NCBI GenBank assembly: GCA_963830725.1
Contig: CAWHNO010000005.1
Location: forward strand, 116,961-180,960
Reading direction: 5' to 3'
Length of the DNA: 64,000 nt
DNA from: DASSUW01 sp963830725
GTDB lineage: Bacteria; Actinomycetota; Thermoleophilia; Solirubrobacterales; Solirubrobacteraceae
The notes under the pieces are model-generated. The model saw only the letters and a list, made by a program, of their open reading frames with translations. It ran no database searches and was not told where the DNA came from. Of the stretch, positions 1 to 7,326 are shown one piece after another; position 1 is the stretch's first letter; every line of letters starts with the position of its first letter. The position numbers and the translations under genes are program-made.

Positions 1-51
1 CAGGGCGACCGCGAGGCCGCCGAGGCCCGCGCCGATGACCACCACCTCCAC
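1..51 (-). CDS. FAD-dependent oxidoreductase, N-terminal fragment
   Basis: Seventeen codons on the minus strand run off the left edge. They begin at a GTG and read into a beta strand followed by the dinucleotide-binding signature GAGLGGLA, the usual first 15-20 residues of FAD-dependent monooxygenases and oxidoreductases. The frame stays open upstream for at least 40 more codons without an ATG or GTG, so this GTG is the best start, although no clear ribosome-binding site precedes it. It is transcribed in the same direction as the SARP-linked block but is separated from it by other genes. Substrate cannot be told from so little sequence. Confidence 0.55.
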   Translation of the reverse strand, partial: MEVVVIGAGLGGLAVAL

Positions 52-417
52 AACGGGAGTACGGGCGGGCAGGGCCGCTCGGACGACGGACTTCCCCGCG
101 CCGCGGGACCGGACCGACGTGCAGGCAGGCCGACAGGCCGCGGCTCGACACCGGGCGTGCGTGCCCGGGCCGGATCCACGCGGGAGGAGCAGGTCGACCC
201 CGAGCGCGACTCGGGGCTGCTGGCGAACCGCCGGCCCAGGCCGGTGAGCTGAACATGTCCACCCTCGGGCATGGCGTTCCAGGAGCATGGTCGTGCTGGC
301 TCGCGCGCCGGTGGTGGTGATTCGAAGCGGTTCAGGGACCTGTGCGCTGCAGAACGGCCACTCGCACCGCGTCGGAAGTTCGACTGGGCACGAGTCGCGC
401 GCTCGTCGAGGGGCGGA
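52..417. other. Intergenic, no gene recognised
   Basis: Reading frames here are antisense or low-complexity products of high G+C. I see no conserved domain and no convincing start with a ribosome-binding site. The stretch lies between two minus-strand genes and should contain the promoter of the partial oxidoreductase. Confidence 0.4.
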
Positions 418-445
418 TGCGCGATGCGTGATCACGCATCGCGCA
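418..445. repeat. Perfect 28-bp palindrome
   Basis: The 14-base half-site TGCGCGATGCGTGA is followed directly by its exact reverse complement, centred on the TGATCA at 429-434. It lies 26 bp beyond the stop of the DUF892/Sel1 gene. It could form a terminator stem for that gene, but it has no loop and no T-run. A dimeric-regulator operator for the gene to its left is an alternative. Confidence 0.6.
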
Positions 446-471
446 CATCGCCGTCGCGGTCCGGGGCCGGC

Positions 472-1848
472 TTACTGGCCCGCGTCGAGCGCGGCCAGCG
501 CTTGGCGGGCTTCGCCGTCGCGGTCCGCTGCTCGGCTGAGCCAGTGGTGCGCGCCGTGAAGGTCGCCGTGCTCGCGCAGGACGATGCCGAGATCGCGCTC
601 GGCCGCGGGGTCGTCGGCCTGGGCCGCGCGGTCGAGCCAGTGAACTGCGGCCTGTGGGTCGTTGCGCTCGCGCCAGAGCAGGCGTCCCAGTGCGTGTGCG
701 CCCTCGGGGTCGGCCGTGGCGCTGCGCAGCGTCGCCTCGGCGGCGTCGAGCTCGCGTCGTTCCCAGAGCAGCATGCCGAGCCGGTGCGCGGCGCGGGCGT
801 CACCCAGTTCCACGGCGGTTCGCAGCCAGTTTTCGGCTGCGGCGAAGTCCGCGTCGCGGAGGCGCTCCCAGAGCGTGAACGCGGCGGCGCCGTCTCCGGC
901 AGCGGCGGCCGCCCGCAGCTCTTGGTGCTCGTCGGGCACCGCGTCGGCGTCGTTTGCGCGTGCCGGGGCGCCGGCGGGTGAGGGCTCGTTGGCCCGCAGC
1001 GTGCTGATGCGGCCGAGGATGGTTGTGCGGTTCTTGTGGTTGCGCTCGTACGAGTCGATGTTGGCCAGCTCGATCTGTGAGAGCGCGGTCAGCCTGCCGG
1101 TGATCTCCTCCGCGGTGAGCGTCTCATAGCCGGGGATCGCGAGGCCGCTGTCGGACGCCACCGCACCGTTGCGCTGCCGCTCGGCCCGCGCGCCGCTCGG
1201 CGGCTTGCGCACCTGGCGCGCGGTGCGCTTGGTCGCGGCGGTCGTCTTGCGGGCGGCGTTCTTGGCTGGCTTGCTGGCCTCGCGCACGGTGTCGGCGGCA
1301 CCCGTGGCTGTGAGGTCATAGGAGCGCTCGCCCTTGACATCGGCGCGCACCACCGCCTCGGTCAGCTTGGGGATCTCGCGCACGAGGCGCTCAAGCATCT
1401 TCTCCTCGTCGGCGCGGATCGACGCGGCCAGCTCGGCGGTCTCCTCGTCGCCGACGGACCGTGCCAGGCGCTCGATCGCCGTATAGGTCGCGATCTCCAG
1501 GCCCTCGCTGGCGCACGCGTCCTTGGCGTTCTTGAGCACCTTCTCCTCACCGCCCGAACCGCGCAGGAGATCGAACGGCGTCTTGCCCAACGCGAACATC
1601 TGCCCGAGGACGCTCTCCGCCACCCCGACGGCCGCGACGAGCAAATTCGAGCCCTGCCCGAGCGCCTGGCGGCGGCGACCTACCCGAGCGGCGTGCTCGC
1701 GCGTCTCACGCAGGTGCGTCTCCAAGCCGGAGCGATACGAGCCGCGCGGGGCCATCGCGATCTGCGATTGCAGCACGCGGATCAACGCCTGCTCGGTGGC
1801 GTGCGCTTCGTTGAGGTACTGCACGAGCTTCTGCTGGGCGGTGTTCAT
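472..1848 (-). CDS. DUF892 (YciE-like) ferritin-like protein fused to Sel1/TPR-type repeats
   Basis: The 458-residue product has three parts. Residues about 1-165 are a helical DUF892/YciE-type ferritin-like domain starting with the typical QKLVQYLNEAHATEQAL segment. Residues about 185-215 are a basic Lys/Arg/Ala linker with histone-tail-like KPAKNAARK and KRTARQVRK runs. Residues about 325-458 are Ala-rich helical pairs of the Sel1/TPR kind (for example DARAAHRLGMLLWERRELD). DUF892 proteins are associated with stress; Sel1 repeats are protein-binding scaffolds. DUF892 proteins are normally about 160 residues, so this is a threefold extension. The ATG start has only a weak Shine-Dalgarno. Function of the fusion is unknown; DNA- or RNA-associated stress scaffolding is a guess from the basic linker. 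Confidence 0.8.
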   Translation of the reverse strand: MNTAQQKLVQYLNEAHATEQALIRVLQSQIAMAPRGSYRSGLETHLRETREHAARVGRRRQALGQGSNLLVAAVGVAESVLGQMFALGKTPFDLLRGSGGEEKVLKNAKDACASEGLEIATYTAIERLARSVGDEETAELAASIRADEEKMLERLVREIPKLTEAVVRADVKGERSYDLTATGAADTVREASKPAKNAARKTTAATKRTARQVRKPPSGARAERQRNGAVASDSGLAIPGYETLTAEEITGRLTALSQIELANIDSYERNHKNRTTILGRISTLRANEPSPAGAPARANDADAVPDEHQELRAAAAAGDGAAAFTLWERLRDADFAAAENWLRTAVELGDARAAHRLGMLLWERRELDAAEATLRSATADPEGAHALGRLLWRERNDPQAAVHWLDRAAQADDPAAERDLGIVLREHGDLHGAHHWLSRAADRDGEARQALAALDAGQ

Positions 1849-2010
1849 CTATGACGTCCGATCTGAGCGGCTGCGCACGTGGCAGCCCGGGGAAGAGAGA
1901 GTGTTGGTACTGCTCGCTGGCGTGGTGCTGACCGCACGAACCCGCTGCGCGGCCTTGCCGCCCGAGTTCAACCTGCGGCTCACTGCCGAGATTGACTCGG
2001 GCCAGAGCAC

Positions 2011-2035
2011 GCCGCCGGCCCGGGGGGCCGGCGGC
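2011..2035 (-). terminator. Strong GC hairpin after small membrane-protein gene
   Basis: Ten perfectly paired bases (GCCGCCGGCC with GGCCGGCGGC) enclose a 5-nt loop, 12 bp beyond the stop of the upstream minus-strand gene. There is no T-tract, as is common for intrinsic terminators of high-GC actinobacteria. Confidence 0.55.
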
Positions 2036-2046
2036 GCTCGGGCTGG

Positions 2047-2352
2047 CTACGAGCGGTCCTCGTCGTAGGGCTGGCGGCTGCCGGCCTTGGCCAGGCCGCG
2101 GCTGACCATATAGCCGACGGTCAGGATCGTCGCGTACAGCCACGCCTGCTTGGCGCCGAAGCCGCCGGCGTTGGCCTGGTCGACCACGGCGGCCGAGATC
2201 AGGATGCCGGCCAGCACGGCGAGGTAGGCGAAGAACTCCGTCGTCTTAAACGACGCCTTCGTCTCGGTGCTCAAACGGCGCACACGGTTGTGCTCGGTGC
2301 CGTTGTTGCGCTCGAGCCGATCGGCTCGAGCGGGGGTGTGAACTGCGCTCAT
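2047..2352 (-). CDS. Small two-helix membrane protein, hypothetical
   Basis: 101 residues from the ATG at 2352, chosen because a good Shine-Dalgarno (CTGGAGAA) sits 6-8 bases upstream; an in-frame start farther upstream would only add a low-complexity leader. The first 40 residues are polar and basic. They are followed by two hydrophobic segments (about residues 45-63 and 70-90, FFAYLAVLAGILISAAVV and LYATILTVGYMVSRG) and a charged C-terminus. The pattern matches small inner-membrane proteins common in actinobacteria with no assigned role. A strong hairpin follows the stop, so the gene is probably monocistronic. Confidence 0.7.
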   Translation of the reverse strand: MSAVHTPARADRLERNNGTEHNRVRRLSTETKASFKTTEFFAYLAVLAGILISAAVVDQANAGGFGAKQAWLYATILTVGYMVSRGLAKAGSRQPYDEDRS

Positions 2353-2594
2353 GTGTGTTCTCCAGGGGGATCGCGGGGTTCTAGCTGGAGCGTCTCCCGA
2401 ACTCCGCGATACGGCGAGCGAGTCGTTCCCAGCAAACAACAAGGACGCGCGGCAACGCCGGGCGCGTCCTCACCACCAAGGGTTACCGGCGGTCGCCGCG
2501 CCCAAACACGACGTCCGGGAATCGACCGTCCAACGGTCTCGCGCTCGCTCCGCATGAGCCCCGATGATCGCCACGGCCGATTTGTGGCGCCGGC

Positions 2595-3052
2595 TCACAT
2601 CCACGTCGCGCAGCGGGATGCGGAGACGATTCGCGCGTGGCCGGGTCGCGCTCCTTCGTGCGCGCGTTGAAACGCATCCGGGAGGCTTCCGGACTCATCT
2701 CGCCCGCTGGAGACGAGCTTGCCGTCGGGCTGCAGCGCCGCGGCGCCGACGCTGACGTCCATGATGTCGGTGACTACGCCGTCGCCGCCGAAGCTCCGGT
2801 CCAGCGAGCCGTCGGTGTTGAGCCGCACGACCGTCGAGCTCTCCTCGTCGGTCATCACGACCTTCCCGTCGGGCTGGGGCAGCACCTGTCCCGGACTGAT
2901 CTTGAACGCAGTATGAGCTTGCCGTCGCCGTCGAAGCTCGGGTCGAGGTCTCCGGCGATCGCGGCGAGCGCGGCGCCGGCGGACAGCGCGAGGGCCGTCA
3001 GCCCGAGCGCGGCGGTGGCGCGCCCGCGGCGCGCGAGGATCCTGGTGCTCAT
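2595..3052 (-). pseudogene. Secreted delta-60 repeat (beta-propeller-like) protein, frameshifted and short
   Basis: Translation starts at the ATG at 3052 behind a good GGAGA site. It gives an Arg-rich n-region, a hydrophobic signal-peptide core (ATAALGLTALALSAGAALA) and then GDLDPSFDGDGKL, the hallmark of delta-60/DUF5122 repeats. One missing base near 2911 (CTCATACTG for CTCATCACTG) throws the frame. The second frame continues with LPQPDGKVV, LNTDGSLDRSFGGDG and ALQPDGKLV, which are further repeats. Coding similarity fades after about 2700, so the protein is far shorter than the usual 300-600 residues. Its ATG overlaps the probable stop of the flavin reductase. Confidence 0.6.
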
Positions 3053-3592
3053 CGGGTCTCCGTGTCGTGTGCGGGGGCCGAGCCGGCCGAAGGCGCTCGC
3101 CCAGTTGAGGAGGGGAAGTCCGGGCGCCGTCTCCGCGTGCACGACGCGGCCGACGACGATCGAGTGGTCGCCGGCGCGGTGCTCGGCGTCGATCTCGCAC
3201 TCGAGGAACGCGATCGCGCCCGCGAGCTGCGGCACGCCGCTGGGCGTGCGGGACCACGCGACCGGGCCGAAGCGGTCCGCGCCGGCCGGCGCGGCGGCGC
3301 GGACGTACGCCTCGTGCGACTTGCCGAGCACGTTGACGCCGAAGCGCCCGGCGCGGCGCATGCGCGACCACGTGAACGAGTCGCGGCTGGGGTTGAACGC
3401 GACCAGGGGCGGGCGCAGCGAGACCGACGTGAAGGAGCTCACGATCAGCCCGAGCGGCGCGCCGCCGCCGTCGGCGGTGACGAGCGCGACGCCGGTGGCG
3501 AAGCGGCCGAGCGCCGCGCGGAAGCGCGCGGCGTCGACGCCGGGCTCCGGGGACGCGGCGAGCGGGACGCGTGCGGCGGACGGGCGGGGCAT
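3049..3592 (-). CDS. Flavin reductase (HpaC/RutF-like), partner of flavin monooxygenase
   Basis: About 175 residues with the flavin-reductase fold: FRAALGRFATGVALVTA near the N-terminus, then GLIVSSFTSVSLRPPLVAF, the FMN-binding segment, and FGVNVLGKSHE. This family reduces FMN or FAD with NAD(P)H and hands the reduced flavin to a monooxygenase. The start ATG shares its A with the TGA of the preceding monooxygenase gene (TGATG), so the two are translationally coupled. As sequenced, the frame runs through without a stop into the next gene's signal peptide. A one-base shift would give a TGA overlapping that gene's ATG (ATGA), so I read the apparent fusion as an indel near the 3' end. Confidence 0.8.
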
Positions 3593-4836
3593 CAGCGCAG
3601 CTCCGGCTCGCGCCCGAGCGCGAGGTCGGCGAGCAGGTCGTAGGCGCGGTTGGCGCCGAGCGGGTGCATGAAGGAGCCCGCCTTCACGTCGCGGTAGGCG
3701 CGCGCCAGCGGATGGCCGTTCAGGTAGCCCGCTCCGCCCGACAGCTCGAGCGCGCGACCGACGATGCGCTCAGCGGCCTGGCCGACGAACGCCTTGGCCG
3801 CCTGCGCCTCGCCGAACAGGGCGACCATGTCGGCGTCCGGTCGGTCGTGCGCGTCGAGCAGCAGCGCCGCGCGCGACAGGGTCGCCCGCGCCGCCGACAG
3901 CTCGACGGCGTTCTCGGCGAGCAGCATCCGCCCGCGCGCGCCCGGGACGCCGAATCGCCGCGCGGCCCCGGCGGCGCCGCGGGCCGACGCCTCGGCGATG
4001 CCGAGCGACGCGGCGGCGTGGAAGAGGCCGGCGGAGCCGTAGACCTCCATGTAGCCGCGCGCGTCGCCGGCCGGGAAGCCGCCCCGCAGGGCCGACGCCG
4101 GCAGCTTCACGTCCACGAAGCTCACCGACTGGCTGCCGGAGGCGCGCATGCCGAGCGCATCCCAGTCGTCGTGGAGCACGACGCCAGGGGCGCCGGCGGG
4201 GACGTGCGCGAAGCCGTAGCGCTCCTTGCCGTCGGCGGCCGTGTAGGTGACCGAGACGTAGAGCAGCGTGGCGAACGGCGACCCGGTGGCGAAGATCTTG
4301 CGGCCGTCGAGCGTCCAGCCGTCGTCGCTGCGCCGCGCGCTCGCGGACGGGCGGGTGAGGTCCTGGCCCGGCTCGCTGATCGCGGTCGCGATCACCGTGC
4401 GCTCGCGTGCGATGGCCGTCAGCGCGGCGGCGACCGCTTCGGCATGCCGGGCCTCGCCGGCCGCCTCCAGGCGCCGCCAGTGCCGCGCGACGTTGGCGAC
4501 CGTGGCCAGGTGCATGCTGACGCCGATCGTCAACGACGGGTCGCCCTGCGCCAGCAGGCCGGCGGCCACGACGAGGTCGTGCACGGATTCGACGCCCAGG
4601 CCGCCGAGCGACGCGGGCACGGGGGCGGCGTAGACGCCCGCGTCCCGCAGTGCTTCAGCGCTCGCGTGCGGGAAGGCGGCGGTGCGATCGTTCGCGGCCG
4701 CGGGCGTGCCGAGCTGCGTGGCGAGCCGTGTGGCCAGGGCGCACAGACGGCGCCCGGGCTCGGTGACGGCGGTGAGCTCGAAGGCCCGGTCAGGGGTCGT
4801 GGCGTGGGGAGGGCTGGGAGAGGAGACGGGGGTCAT
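3592..4836 (-). CDS. Acyl-CoA dehydrogenase-like, probable FMNH2-dependent monooxygenase
   Basis: 414 residues from the ATG at 4836. It has an acyl-CoA dehydrogenase fold: N-terminal helices, the middle FAD/FMN segment (ATAISEPGQDL and LDGRKIFATGS), MRASGSQSVSF, and a C-terminus ending LSGGAGYLNGHPLARAYRDV with MHPLGANRAYD. The C-terminal signature and pairing with a flavin reductase resemble DszC/SfnC-type two-component monooxygenases rather than beta-oxidation dehydrogenases. A SARP-type operator lies 47 bp before the ATG, so the gene probably has its own regulated promoter. The substrate is unknown; a methyltransferase and the SARP regulator in the block suggest a tailoring or sulfur/aromatic oxidation role. 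Confidence 0.8.
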   Translation of the reverse strand: MTPVSSPSPPHATTPDRAFELTAVTEPGRRLCALATRLATQLGTPAAANDRTAAFPHASAEALRDAGVYAAPVPASLGGLGVESVHDLVVAAGLLAQGDPSLTIGVSMHLATVANVARHWRRLEAAGEARHAEAVAAALTAIARERTVIATAISEPGQDLTRPSASARRSDDGWTLDGRKIFATGSPFATLLYVSVTYTAADGKERYGFAHVPAGAPGVVLHDDWDALGMRASGSQSVSFVDVKLPASALRGGFPAGDARGYMEVYGSAGLFHAAASLGIAEASARGAAGAARRFGVPGARGRMLLAENAVELSAARATLSRAALLLDAHDRPDADMVALFGEAQAAKAFVGQAAERIVGRALELSGGAGYLNGHPLARAYRDVKAGSFMHPLGANRAYDLLADLALGREPELR

Positions 4837-4882
4837 GGGCGGCTTCTCGGGGGCGGTGGAGTGGACGCCGCCAGTGTCCGCG

Positions 4883-4915
4883 CCCGCCCCTGCCGGAACC
4901 CTGCGAGAACCCTGT
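4883..4915 (-). promoter_or_regulatory. SARP-type operator, copy 2 (three 11-bp repeats)
   Basis: On the minus strand three contiguous 11-mers read ACAGGGTTCTC, GCAGGGTTCCG and GCAGGGGCGGG, in phase with one helical turn. The array ends 47 bp before the monooxygenase ATG. The 9-mer GCGGACACT follows one base later, exactly as at copy 1, and could hold the -10 region. SARP regulators are known to bind such 11-bp-spaced direct repeats near -35. Confidence 0.7.
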
Positions 4916-4948
4916 CGGCCTCGCACGATCCCGGCGCGGGGCGGGCGG

Positions 4949-5080
4949 TCAGCGGCGGTCGCCGAGCGCCTGCACGAGGGAGCGGCGCGCGAGGTTGCGC
5001 GGCGTCGCGGCGGGGCCCGCGAAATGGCCCGCGACGCGGTCCCGGGCGACGATGGCGCTGATGACGGCGAGATCGATCAT
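4949..5080 (-). CDS. 43-residue peptide with its own SARP-type operator
   Basis: A short minus-strand ORF starts at the ATG at 5080 behind a near-perfect Shine-Dalgarno (GGAGGAACCACC) and ends with TGA at 4951-4949. The peptide has a hydrophobic N-terminal dozen (MIDLAVISAIVARD), a Gly/Ala/Pro centre and an Arg-rich tail ending QALGDRR. No family is recognised. A three-repeat SARP-like operator lies 44 bp upstream and another sits between this ORF and the monooxygenase, so it is probably expressed under the same regulator. It could be a small regulator (as afsS is for AfsR), a leader peptide, or a substrate of the neighbouring enzymes. No evidence here decides between these. Confidence 0.65.
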   Translation of the reverse strand: MIDLAVISAIVARDRVAGHFAGPAATPRNLARRSLVQALGDRR

Positions 5081-5123
5081 GGTGGTTCCTCCGTGTGGGC
5101 TGCGATGTGCCGCGAGCATCGCC

Positions 5124-5156
5124 GGAGGACCCTTCAGGAACCTTGGCCGGACCCTT
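5124..5156 (-). promoter_or_regulatory. SARP-type operator, copy 3 (three 11-bp repeats)
   Basis: Three contiguous 11-mers on the minus strand (AAGGGTCCGGC, CAAGGTTCCTG, AAGGGTCCTCC) are a more diverged version of copies 1 and 2. They lie 44 bp before the 43-residue ORF and overlap the 3' end of the upstream secreted-protein gene. The conserved period and distance argue for function despite weaker cores. Confidence 0.55.
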
Positions 5157-5808
5157 CGCGCGCCGGCACCTCGCCGCGCTCGCCCGTGCGGGTCGTCCAG
5201 GTGATCGTCCCGGCCGAGATTCCCAGCGATCCGGGGACGACGCGGCTGCCGGTGATCTGCACGCGCGGGCGCGGGACGCCGAGCCCGCCGTCCGGGCGCG
5301 CCGGGGCGTAGCCGATCCGCTGGGCGCCGTCGTCGAAGCGGTCTTGCAGGTAGGCGACGCCGCCGTCGCGGTCGGGGACGACGGCGAGCACGGTCGGGCC
5401 CTCGTCGCGAGAGCGCAGTCCGGTGAGCCGCCGGCGGCCGCTGCGCAGGTCGACGGTGCCCAGCAGCTGGTCGAAGCTCTCGCCGCCGGCCAGCGTGTCG
5501 ACGAACGCGACGCGCGGTCCGCCGCGGCGGAACGCGCTCAGCTGCTCGTCGGTTCCGGGGCTGGTCTGGTTGAAGCGCTTCGGGGTGCGCAGGCGAGCGC
5601 TGCAGACGTAGTGCCGCGATGCCTGCTCGCCGTCGAACGTGCCGGCGATCCGCAGCAGCCGCACCGGCCCGTCGCGGAAGATGATCGTGCCTGAGTCGCA
5701 GTCGCGCGGCGGCCGGAACCGGGCGCCCGCCGCCGCCTGGCCGGCTGGGAGGGCGGGCGCGGCGAGCAGCAGCGCGGCGACCACCGCGCTCGTCAGGGGT
5801 AGCTTCAT
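5134..5808 (-). CDS. Secreted protein of unknown function
   Basis: 224 residues. It opens with a clear signal peptide (short basic start, hydrophobic TSAVVAALLLAAPALPA, cleavage likely after GQAAA). The mature part is mainly beta-like with short repeated Asp/Arg-rich turns (FVDTLAGGES, VDLRSGRRRLTGL, VVPDRDGGVAYLQDRFDD). It looks like an extracytoplasmic beta-propeller or WD-like fragment, but no family is recognised. It lies between the DUF3455 gene and the small peptide gene in the SARP-linked block. A 12-bp hairpin precedes it, so its transcript level may differ from the upstream genes. Confidence 0.7.
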   Translation of the reverse strand: MKLPLTSAVVAALLLAAPALPAGQAAAGARFRPPRDCDSGTIIFRDGPVRLLRIAGTFDGEQASRHYVCSARLRTPKRFNQTSPGTDEQLSAFRRGGPRVAFVDTLAGGESFDQLLGTVDLRSGRRRLTGLRSRDEGPTVLAVVPDRDGGVAYLQDRFDDGAQRIGYAPARPDGGLGVPRPRVQITGSRVVPGSLGISAGTITWTTRTGERGEVPAREGSGQGS

Positions 5809-5836
5809 GCGATCACGGTCCTCTCGGTGGATCCGG

Positions 5837-5865
5837 GGCGCGGGCCGCGTGCGGCGGCCCGCGCC
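5837..5865 (-). terminator. 12-bp GC hairpin between two secreted-protein genes
   Basis: GGCGCGGGCCGC pairs perfectly with GCGGCCCGCGCC across a 5-nt loop, 14 bp beyond the DUF3455 stop. It has no T-run. It could be a partial terminator or an mRNA-stabilising stem inside the operon. Confidence 0.5.
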
Positions 5866-5878
5866 GGCCGGGGAGGGA

Positions 5879-6424
5879 TCAGTTGCCGGTCGCCTTGAAG
5901 AAGACGTAGTCGGCGCTGTAGGGGATCTCGCGCTGCTCGGCGACGGTGTCCTCGTCGCAGTCGCCGGCGGCCGGCGGGCGCCCGCCCACCGTGTTGATCC
6001 GCTGGATGTACGTGGTGGCGGTCAACCGGTCGCCGTCGGCGCCGCCCGTCGTCCTGTCGGCCCGGAGCCGCAGCCAGTCGACCGCGGTCGGGTCGACCGA
6101 CACGCCCGTCTCGCGCGCGCCGACGACCGTGCTGCCGTCGCCGGCCTCCCACGTCGGGCCGCCGTAGTGGCTGGCGATCGGCTTGCCGTTGGCGCCGGCC
6201 AGCGTGGCGCGGGGAGCGAGCAGCCTCCACGCGTAGCCGTCCGCCACGGAGTAGCAGGCGTAGATCTGCACCCCGTCGGCGTGGGCGATCAGGTACTGCT
6301 TGTGGGCGCCGGTGACGGCGATCTCGCCCGGGACGGCGGGCGCGGCGGGCCCGGCCTGAGCGGCCTGGGCGAGCGGGAGGGCGGCGGCGACCGCGGCGAT
6401 CCCGGTGATGAGCAGACGGCGCAT
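5879..6424 (-). CDS. DUF3455 secreted protein
   Basis: 181 residues with an N-terminal signal peptide (hydrophobic core ITGIAAVAAALPLAQAAQA). The mature part matches DUF3455 features: HADGVQIYAC, WRLLAPRATL, IASHYGGPTWEAGDGS, WLRLRA, TYIQRINTVGG and the terminal PYSADYVFFKA. Two cysteines (YAC and GDC) may form a disulfide. Family members are secreted proteins of bacteria and fungi without a settled biochemical role. The ATG is one base beyond the TGA of the methyltransferase, so it is co-translated with it and likely controlled by SARP operator copy 1. Confidence 0.85.
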   Translation of the reverse strand: MRRLLITGIAAVAAALPLAQAAQAGPAAPAVPGEIAVTGAHKQYLIAHADGVQIYACYSVADGYAWRLLAPRATLAGANGKPIASHYGGPTWEAGDGSTVVGARETGVSVDPTAVDWLRLRADRTTGGADGDRLTATTYIQRINTVGGRPPAAGDCDEDTVAEQREIPYSADYVFFKATGN

Positions 6425-6425
6425 G

Positions 6426-7241
6426 TCAGGCCACCCTGTGGGCGACGGTGATCAGGTACTCGGCCTCCATGTGGAGGCTGCCGTCGGCGGCCTCGTTGCG
6501 GCGCTCGGCGAGCGCGAGGATCTCCGCGCGGCAGTCCTGCCAGCGGCCTTCGGCGGAGAGCTTCGCCCGCGCCTTGACAGTCGGGCCGTACGCGGTCTCC
6601 ATGAACGACACCCAGGCCTCGGGGGACTCGAAGCGCCAGGGGTTGTGACCGCGGTCGAAGTCGAGCACGACGCGCGAGCCCTCGAACAGCCGCCGCACGT
6701 GGTCCGTGCTGCCCCACAGCGGCGGCGGCGAGGCGAACGACGGCGGGGCGGGCAGGTAGCGGCCCATGATCTTGAACAGCTCGCCGATCACGCCCTCGGG
6801 CGTCCAGTTCACGAGGCCGATGCGGCCGCCGGGACGGGTCACGCCGACCAGCTCGCGGGCGACGATCTCGTGGCGTGGCGCGAACTGCACGCCGAAGGCC
6901 GACACGACGCGATCGAACGCGTCGTCCTCGTAGGGCAGCTCCTCGGCGTCGCCCTCGACCCACTCGACGGTGACATCGGCGGCGGCGGCGCGCGCCCGTG
7001 CCGCCTCGAACAGCTCGGGCGTCAGGTCGAGCCCGGTGACCCGTGCGCCGGCGGCGGCGGCGCGGATGGCGAGGTTGCCGGTGCCCGTGGCGACGTCGAG
7101 CACCTCGTGCCCGGGTCGGATGTGCATGCGCGTGAGCAGGTCGCGCGGCGGGACCTCGTCGATGTGGCGGGCGACGGCGGCGTAATCACCGGCGGCCCAG
7201 GTGGCGCGATGCACGAGCTTGAGCTCGGCGACGGGGGTCAT
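6426..7241 (-). CDS. Class I SAM-dependent methyltransferase
   Basis: 271 residues with a Rossmann SAM-binding core: motif I VLDVATGTGNLA (about residues 48-59), the acidic post-strand GLDLTPELFE, WVEGDAEELPYEDDAFD with the motif II Asp, and PGGRIGLVNW. The family methylates small molecules such as menaquinone precursors or secondary metabolites; substrate is not evident. The ATG at 7241 follows an AAAGGA ribosome-binding site, and a three-repeat SARP operator lies 45 bp upstream. It is the first gene of the SARP-linked block, just downstream of the regulator gene. Confidence 0.9.
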   Translation of the reverse strand: MTPVAELKLVHRATWAAGDYAAVARHIDEVPPRDLLTRMHIRPGHEVLDVATGTGNLAIRAAAAGARVTGLDLTPELFEAARARAAAADVTVEWVEGDAEELPYEDDAFDRVVSAFGVQFAPRHEIVARELVGVTRPGGRIGLVNWTPEGVIGELFKIMGRYLPAPPSFASPPPLWGSTDHVRRLFEGSRVVLDFDRGHNPWRFESPEAWVSFMETAYGPTVKARAKLSAEGRWQDCRAEILALAERRNEAADGSLHMEAEYLITVAHRVA

Positions 7242-7285
7242 AGCGGGTCCTTTCGAACGATGGGCGGGGACGGCGAGTGTCCGCG

Positions 7286-7318
7286 ACCGCCCCTGCGAGA
7301 ACCCTGCGAGAACCCTGT
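7286..7318 (-). promoter_or_regulatory. SARP-type operator, copy 1 (three 11-bp repeats)
   Basis: On the minus strand the array reads ACAGGGTTCTC, GCAGGGTTCTC, GCAGGGGCGGT, three 11-mers with no gap. It lies between the stop of the SARP gene and the methyltransferase start. The following GCGGACACT, one base downstream, matches copy 2 in sequence and spacing and may carry the -10 region. The two outer cores are identical. Confidence 0.75.
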
Positions 7319-7326
7319 CGCCGCCG

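Noticed and set aside
3049..3592. Flavin reductase fused to a delta-60 protein
   Set aside because: The continuous frame passes through a good ribosome-binding site, an ATG and a signal peptide; a one-base shift gives a normal ATGA overlap. A cytosolic enzyme fused ahead of a signal peptide makes no sense.
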